Shown piece after piece: positions 59,391-64,000 of a DNA stretch of 64,000 nt. Below the pieces are notes generated by a model, which was not told the DNA's origin, searched no databases, and saw nothing but the letters and a program-made list of their open reading frames with translations. Location: positions 105,591 to 169,590 of the forward strand of contig NZ_BATP01000035.1 in assembly GCF_000739615.1 (NCBI RefSeq), in the 5' to 3' direction. The translations under genes were made by a program, and so were the position numbers. Positions within the stretch are counted from its first letter, which is position 1. The number at the start of each line of letters is the position of its first letter. This stretch comes from Haloferula sp. BvORR071 (GTDB taxonomy: Bacteria; Verrucomicrobiota; Verrucomicrobiia; Verrucomicrobiales; Akkermansiaceae).

Positions 59391-60119
59391 ATGCAGCTTC
59401 CTGAATTCCGCAACCGCTTCGGCGAAAAGCTTGATACTGCCTTCCACGAGGGCAGCCGCGAAGGTGTGCTCGTGCTGTTAGGCCACGGCGTGACCGGCAA
59501 CAAGGACCGCCCGCTGTTGGTGAATCTGGCCGAAGGCCTCGCTGCCAAGGGCTGGCCCTGCTTGAGGATCTCTTGGGCCGGCAATGGCGCCTCTGAAGGA
59601 AAATTCGGCGACGCCACCATCACCAAGGAAAGCGGTGACCTGCGGGACATCCTTGATGTGCTGCCGCAGCGCCTGAAGGTCGCCTACATCGGCCACAGCA
59701 TGGGCGGTGCGGTGGGCGTCACCACTGCCTCGGGGGACGATCGTATCCGCGTGCTGGTGAGCCTCGCCGGGATGATCCGCACCGAGGAATTCTCCGAGCG
59801 CGAGTTCGGTTCCGTGATTCCCGGCCAAGGCTTCATGTGGGACGAGCCCGCTTGTCCACTCTCGCAGAAGTTCATGGATGACATGCAGTGCACCGGCGAT
59901 CTCTTCGATGAGGTGGGTCAGGTCACGGCGCCTTGGCTGCTCATCCACGGCACCGCCGATGACGTGGTGCTGATCCAAGACAGCCGCGATGCCTACGACA
60001 CCGCCGAGGAGCCGAAGCGACTCGTCGAGATCCAGGGCGCGGAGCATTCCTTCGATGAGAAGACCTATCCGAAGGTGATCGGCGAGACCGCGGATTGGCT
60101 GGAGGAGTATTTGGTCTAG
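59391..60119 (+). CDS. Alpha/beta hydrolase
   Basis: 242 residues. Nucleophile elbow GHSMGG (Ser103), oxyanion strand VLLGHGVTGNKDRP, acid in LIHGTADDVV and the His in GAEHSFDEK. Resembles small serine esterases/thioesterases of the 2-hydroxymuconate- or DLH-like kind. No signal peptide, so cytoplasmic. Co-transcribed with the upstream dehydrogenase (13-bp gap). Confidence 0.88.
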   Translation: MQLPEFRNRFGEKLDTAFHEGSREGVLVLLGHGVTGNKDRPLLVNLAEGLAAKGWPCLRISWAGNGASEGKFGDATITKESGDLRDILDVLPQRLKVAYIGHSMGGAVGVTTASGDDRIRVLVSLAGMIRTEEFSEREFGSVIPGQGFMWDEPACPLSQKFMDDMQCTGDLFDEVGQVTAPWLLIHGTADDVVLIQDSRDAYDTAEEPKRLVEIQGAEHSFDEKTYPKVIGETADWLEEYLV

Positions 60120-60252
60120 CAGAACTCCCGGTGGGGATGGGGTTGGCGCGCCCAACCTATGGAGAATGGGAGGGTTACAGGCGTGGGGCATGCAGCTAAA
60201 GATGCAGGCTACCTTGGCCCCGTGTATTCGGGGTTGAAACCCTCATACCTCC

Positions 60253-62670
60253 ATGCTCCACCATTTGACCCGTGGGATCGCGTTGCTAATTGCCAGTGCG
60301 GCTATTATCCTCAGTTCTGCGACTTTATCGAATGCCCAGGCCACGGTGCGGGTAATGCCGCTGGGCGATTCCATCACCTATGGGATGGGCAATGGCACGG
60401 AGCAGATCCCCGGCGGTTACCGCGAGCCCTTGGCCCATCTCTATGCCGCGGGCAGCATTCCCTTTCTCTTCGTCGGGAGCGACACCTCGAACAGCACGTC
60501 CTATCTGGTCAGTACTGGCCAGCAGGCGAATGAAGGCCACACCGGTTGGCGGATCGACCAGATTCAGTCCTTCATCAATGCCTGGCAGAGCAGCGCGAAT
60601 CCCGATGTCGTGCTGCTTCACATCGGCACCAACGACATCCTCCAGAATTTCAATCTCGGTAGCGGTGCCGGCAATGATACCTCCGCGGCGATCGGCCGTC
60701 TGACCACGCTGATCAATACCCTCTATGCGAACAAGCCGGGCCTGAAGCTGGTGCTCTCCACCTTGATCCCGATCCAGGATGGCCGCGATGAATACGTGAA
60801 GAACTACAATGCCGCGCTGTCCGCAACGGTGGTCCCGAACTTCAGCTCGCAGGGCAAGAGCATTGTGCTCGTGGACAACTACGCGAACTTCGTGAATGGC
60901 GACCAGAGTTGGAAGGCCTCGCAGTTCGCCGGCTATGCACACCCCAATGCCACGGGCTATGCCGCGATGGCCGCAACTTGGGCCACGGTGCCGCTGCCAG
61001 CGGTTGAGGGAATCGTCTTCACGCCAAGCTCCGCTGCCACCGCCTCAGGCAAGGACTCCGCCATTGCGGTGAACTTGGTCCGTGCCGGTGAAAGCACCCT
61101 GTCCAGCGTGACTGCTCCCACGGGTTCCTTGAATGGCACCTTTCTGGTTGCCGGGCTGAATGATGGCGGCGCTGCCACCAATCCCCAAATGACCTACTAC
61201 TCCGTGACCGATGGGAATGGCGGCGCTGCCAAAATGCCGGACACGGTGAGCTTCGAGCTGAATACCACCGCCAATGCCTCCGGCTACGACATCAGCAGCG
61301 TGCAAGCGATCAGCGGTTGGGGTGACCACAACCTCGGTGCGCAGAGCTTCCAGCTCTGGATCGCGCGGAACCATGAGGAGTATGTGAACTTCGGCACCTT
61401 CACGAACGCGGCGCTGGTCAATGGCGGGAATTCTTCCTTCCTCTCCACCGTCAGCCATAGCACGGGCGTGCTGGCCAGGAATGTCACTGGCGTCCGCTTC
61501 GTGATGATGAACCCCGATTCCTCATCCGGTGCCACTGTGGTGGGCAGCACCCAGGCCGGATCGAGCGGTGGCACGGTGGTGCGCGAGTTGCAGGTTTTCG
61601 GCGCGCCCTCCGCGGCCTTGCCTCCGAAACCGCTGACCGCCACCTACTCCACCGCGAATCTCGCGACGGGCAAGGACAGTGCAGTGGCGGTGAACCTCCT
61701 GCGTGCCGGGCAGAGCTCTCTCGCAAGTGTGGTCGCCCCGACCGGCTCGCTGAGCGCGCTGTTCCCGGTGGCCGGGCTGAATGACGGCAGCGCCGCAGGC
61801 AACGCGAATTGCACCTACTACTCTGTCACCGATGCCAATAGCGGTGCGACGATCATGCCCGTGACGGTGACCTTCAATCTCGACACCACAGTCAATACCG
61901 CGGGCTACGACCTCACCAGCTTGCAGGCGATCAGCGGCTGGGGTGACCACAGTCTCGGGGCGCATCGTTTCCAAGTGCTGCTCTCCATCGGCAACGGGCC
62001 TTTCACGGACTACGGCACCTATCGAAATGCGGATGTGGTGAACGGCGGCAACTCCTCCTTCCTCACCACCCTTACTGCCGCCAGCGGGACCACCATCGCC
62101 AGCCATGTCACGGGCATCCGCTACGTCTTCATGAACCCGGATGCGGGCAGCGGCGCGGGCGCGGTGGGCCCCAGCCAGGCTGGTGGTGGCTCGAGCGGTG
62201 GCACTGTGGTGCGTGAGCTGCAGGCCTTCGGCACGGCCTCTGCGGCGACTCAGCCTTCCTATGCGACATGGGCAGCCGACCACGGTCTGAGCGGAAATGA
62301 TGCCTCGCCCGACGCTGATCCCAATGGCAACGCGCTCAGCAACCTGTTGGAATACGCCCTCGGTGGCGATCCGGTGGCTGCTGGGGCCGGGCCTCTCCCG
62401 ATGCAAGACATCGCCGCAGATCACCCCCGCCTCTCCTTCACCCGCTTGGTGGACCGCGCCGACCTCACGTTGACGGTGCAGGCGAGTTCGACCTTGGATT
62501 CGTGGACCGACTTGGCGAAGAGCACTGGTGGCGCGGCTTTTGCCACCCTTGCCGGGGGTGTAAGCGTGAGTGAGACCGGCACCGGCAATACCCGCACCGT
62601 GATTGTGACTGACAACCTCACCGTGACCGGTACCGCGACCCGCTTCCTCCGCCTGAAGGCGGAGGATTGA
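60253..62670 (+). CDS. Secreted SGNH/GDSL hydrolase with duplicated C-terminal modules
   Basis: 805 residues with a signal peptide (to about residue 29). GDSL domain (about 32-250): [10 protein letters not shown] (Ser40), [10 protein letters not shown] and [10 protein letters not shown] supply the four SGNH blocks. Two homologous modules of about 200 residues follow, sharing [27 protein letters not shown] and NGGNSSFL. The last part (about 690-805) has [18 protein letters not shown] and [10 protein letters not shown], a tail common on verrucomicrobial secreted proteins. Probably an ester-cleaving polysaccharide hydrolase with substrate-binding modules. Confidence 0.88.
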   Translation: MLHHLTRGIALLIASAAIILSSATLSNAQATVRVMPLGDSITYGMGNGTEQIPGGYREPLAHLYAAGSIPFLFVGSDTSNSTSYLVSTGQQANEGHTGWRIDQIQSFINAWQSSANPDVVLLHIGTNDILQNFNLGSGAGNDTSAAIGRLTTLINTLYANKPGLKLVLSTLIPIQDGRDEYVKNYNAALSATVVPNFSSQGKSIVLVDNYANFVNGDQSWKASQFAGYAHPNATGYAAMAATWATVPLPAVEGIVFTPSSAATASGKDSAIAVNLVRAGESTLSSVTAPTGSLNGTFLVAGLNDGGAATNPQMTYYSVTDGNGGAAKMPDTVSFELNTTANASGYDISSVQAISGWGDHNLGAQSFQLWIARNHEEYVNFGTFTNAALVNGGNSSFLSTVSHSTGVLARNVTGVRFVMMNPDSSSGATVVGSTQAGSSGGTVVRELQVFGAPSAALPPKPLTATYSTANLATGKDSAVAVNLLRAGQSSLASVVAPTGSLSALFPVAGLNDGSAAGNANCTYYSVTDANSGATIMPVTVTFNLDTTVNTAGYDLTSLQAISGWGDHSLGAHRFQVLLSIGNGPFTDYGTYRNADVVNGGNSSFLTTLTAASGTTIASHVTGIRYVFMNPDAGSGAGAVGPSQAGGGSSGGTVVRELQAFGTASAATQPSYATWAADHGLSGNDASPDADPNGNALSNLLEYALGGDPVAAGAGPLPMQDIAADHPRLSFTRLVDRADLTLTVQASSTLDSWTDLAKSTGGAAFATLAGGVSVSETGTGNTRTVIVTDNLTVTGTATRFLRLKAED

Positions 62671-62706
62671 GGCGGCCTGCCTGTGGTCGAAGGATCGTAT
62701 TTCCGG

Positions 62707-62736
62707 CCCCGCTGGCTCGCCCGGCGGGGTCTTTTT
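62707..62736 (+). terminator. Intrinsic terminator after SGNH hydrolase
   Basis: A 9-bp stem (CCCCGCTGG and CCGGCGGGG, one wobble) with a 5-base loop, followed by TCTTTTT. Confidence 0.85.
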
Positions 62737-62807
62737 CGTGCCATTCAAAAACCGAAGTCCAAAGTTCAGCCTTCAAACTTCGGGATTCCTCCCGTACCAC
62801 CCGCCCC

Positions 62808-63575
62808 GTGCTCGCCAAACGCATCATTCCCTGCCTCGACGTGACCGATGGACGCGTGGTCAAAGGCGTCAATTTCGTCGATTTGATCGATGCCGGTGAT
62901 CCGGTGGAGGCAGCCATGGCCTACAACGCCCAGCAGGCGGATGAGCTGGTCTTCCTCGACATCACGGCATCCTCCGACAATCGCGGGACGATGATCGATG
63001 TGGTCCGCCGCACCGCGGAGCATTGCTTCATCCCGCTCACCGTGGGCGGGGGCATTCGCAGCGTGGAAAACATGCGCGAGATGCTGCTGGCCGGAGCGGA
63101 CAAGGTGGGCATCAACACCTCAGCGGTAAAGGAGCCCGGCCTCGTCGATGCCGGGGCCAAGGCCTTCGGTAGCCAGTGCATTGTGGTGGCGATCGACGCC
63201 AAACGCGAGGGCCCAGGCAAGTGGGGCGTCTACACTCACGGCGGTCGCACCCCGGTGGGTTTGGATGCCGTGGAGTGGGCCAAGGAAGTCTGGCGCCGCG
63301 GGGCGGGGGAGATCCTTCTGACGAGCATGGATGCGGATGGCACCCAAGCCGGTTACGATTGCGAGCTGACTGCCGCGATCTCTGAAAGTGTGGGCATTCC
63401 GGTGATCGCCAGCGGTGGCGCGGGCAATCTGGACCACATGGTGGAGGTCTTGGAAAAGGGCAAGGCGGACGCTGTTTTGGCGGCCAGTATCTTCCACTTC
63501 GGCAAGCACACCGTGGGTGAAGCGAAGCGTTATTTTGCCGAGCGCGGCATCCCGGTTCGCCCCGAAATCGTGTGA
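62808..63575 (+). CDS. hisF: Imidazole glycerol phosphate synthase, cyclase subunit
   Basis: 255 residues from GTG 62808 (no ATG before [11 protein letters not shown]). TIM barrel with catalytic Asp11 in [15 protein letters not shown] and Asp130-type residue in VAIDAKR, phosphate loops TVGGGI and ASGGAGN. It joins ammonia from HisH to the imidazole precursor and releases AICAR, linking to purine synthesis. No hisH or other his gene is adjacent, so the his genes are scattered. Confidence 0.96.
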   Translation: MLAKRIIPCLDVTDGRVVKGVNFVDLIDAGDPVEAAMAYNAQQADELVFLDITASSDNRGTMIDVVRRTAEHCFIPLTVGGGIRSVENMREMLLAGADKVGINTSAVKEPGLVDAGAKAFGSQCIVVAIDAKREGPGKWGVYTHGGRTPVGLDAVEWAKEVWRRGAGEILLTSMDADGTQAGYDCELTAAISESVGIPVIASGGAGNLDHMVEVLEKGKADAVLAASIFHFGKHTVGEAKRYFAERGIPVRPEIV

Positions 63576-63765
63576 GTTGCTGAAATTCAAGTTCGCCGCG
63601 CCTTTCAAACGCGACGAAGGCGCTTGATTTATGAGCTTGCCCTAGGATCGGCGACCGTGTAGCGGGGGAAATGTCCGGCGACCTCAGTCGGGCTCGCTTC
63701 ACCCAGCCTTTGCGCCATCGGCTGACGAAGTGGTTCCGTGAAATGGCGTTGAGACTACAGACAAG

Positions 63766-64000
63766 ATGGACATCTACGTGGGCAACCTGCCCTTCAGCGC
63801 CACCGAAGAAGAAGTGGCTGAGCTCTTCGCCGCCTTCGGGCCGGTGGAGAAAGTGAAAATCGTCACCGATCGCGAGACCGGCCGCCCACGCGGGTTTTGC
63901 TTCGTGACTTTGGCCGACGGCTCCAAGGCAAAGGAGGCTGCTGAGGCGGTGGACGGCAAGGACTTCGGCGGGCGTCCGCTCCGCGTGAACCCGGCTGAAC
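63766..64000 (+). CDS. RRM-type RNA-binding protein (3' end outside window)
   Basis: First 78 residues visible. RNA-recognition motif: RNP2 IYVGNL near the start and RNP1 RGFCFVTL, with TDRETGRPRG between. Such single-RRM proteins occur in cyanobacteria, Planctomycetes and Verrucomicrobia, often with a Gly-rich tail, and are thought to act as RNA chaperones in cold or stress responses. The remainder, including any tail, lies beyond the window. Confidence 0.9.
   Translation, partial: MDIYVGNLPFSATEEEVAELFAAFGPVEKVKIVTDRETGRPRGFCFVTLADGSKAKEAAEAVDGKDFGGRPLRVNPAE

Noticed and set aside
60141..60157. GGTTGG-CGCGC-CCAACC hairpin before the SGNH gene
   Set aside because: Only a 6-bp stem with no T-run; probably chance or part of a worn intergenic repeat.
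61522..62748. 408-residue ORF antisense to SGNH hydrolase
   Set aside because: Shadow frame of a strongly supported gene.
1..64000. tRNA, rRNA or riboswitch genes
   Set aside because: Intergenic spacers were read for cloverleaf-like sequences and conserved leaders; none was recognised, but a covariance-model search was not possible.

Overview
The window is a compact, high-GC bacterial chromosome segment of about 54 genes with no rRNA, tRNA, prophage, IS element or CRISPR array that I could recognise. Several things point to the PVC superphylum, most likely Verrucomicrobiota of the Luteolibacter/Haloferula kind. These are a PVC-type membrane-bound dehydrogenase carrying a C-terminal haem c domain, an ECF sigma factor paired with a Ser/Thr kinase-TPR protein, an exosortase with an EpsI-type partner, proteins opening with an 'NPY.AP' motif, and an SGNH hydrolase with a verrucomicrobial-looking C-terminus. 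The phylum call is inference from gene content.

Layout. 1-1.6 kb: a lipoprotein (cut by the window edge) and a Tat-exported protein, overlapping. 2-7.3 kb: exopolysaccharide sugar transferase and Wzy/ligase facing an exosortase-EpsI pair. 7.4-10.7 kb: prs, rplY, pth, rpsF, ssb. 11.4-13.1 kb: purE-purK. 13.3-17.4 kb: thrB and thrC, separated by an accessory insert that holds a 203-aa unknown, an orphan HicB-like protein and a stand-alone polyvalent-protein-type kinase. 17.6-19.6 kb: two paralogous small membrane proteins around a third gene. 19.7-27.8 kb: ECF sigma factor, Ser/Thr kinase-TPR protein and two large multi-membrane paralogues; a third paralogue lies at 33.7-35.7 kb. 27.9-33.7 kb: PpiC isomerase, rpe, tadA, an EF-hand protein, holA and a VOC protein. 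35.9-39.8 kb: dnaE and a zinc-ribbon protein broken by an apparent frameshift. 39.9-44.2 kb: a tandem duplication of BlaI repressor plus M56 sensor protease, each sensor ending in STN-like repeats, with several BlaI-type operators. 44.6-49.5 kb: PVC dehydrogenase, a MurU-like nucleotidyltransferase and a GGCT-like enzyme. 49.6-56.6 kb: M16 protease, AmgK-like kinase, a CHASE2-like protein with 25 copies of a 12-bp repeat, and argB. 56.8-64 kb: GNAT, an exported unknown, a beta-HAD dehydrogenase, a hydrolase, an SGNH hydrolase, hisF and an RRM protein cut by the window edge.

Most of the window is housekeeping metabolism (purine, threonine, arginine, histidine, pentose phosphate, translation, replication). 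The parts worth most attention are the accessory insert inside thrB-thrC, the kinase-linked family of roughly 700-residue membrane proteins, the duplicated BlaI/M56 module with its operator array, and two families of short intergenic repeats. One of these repeat families sits directly on stop codons.
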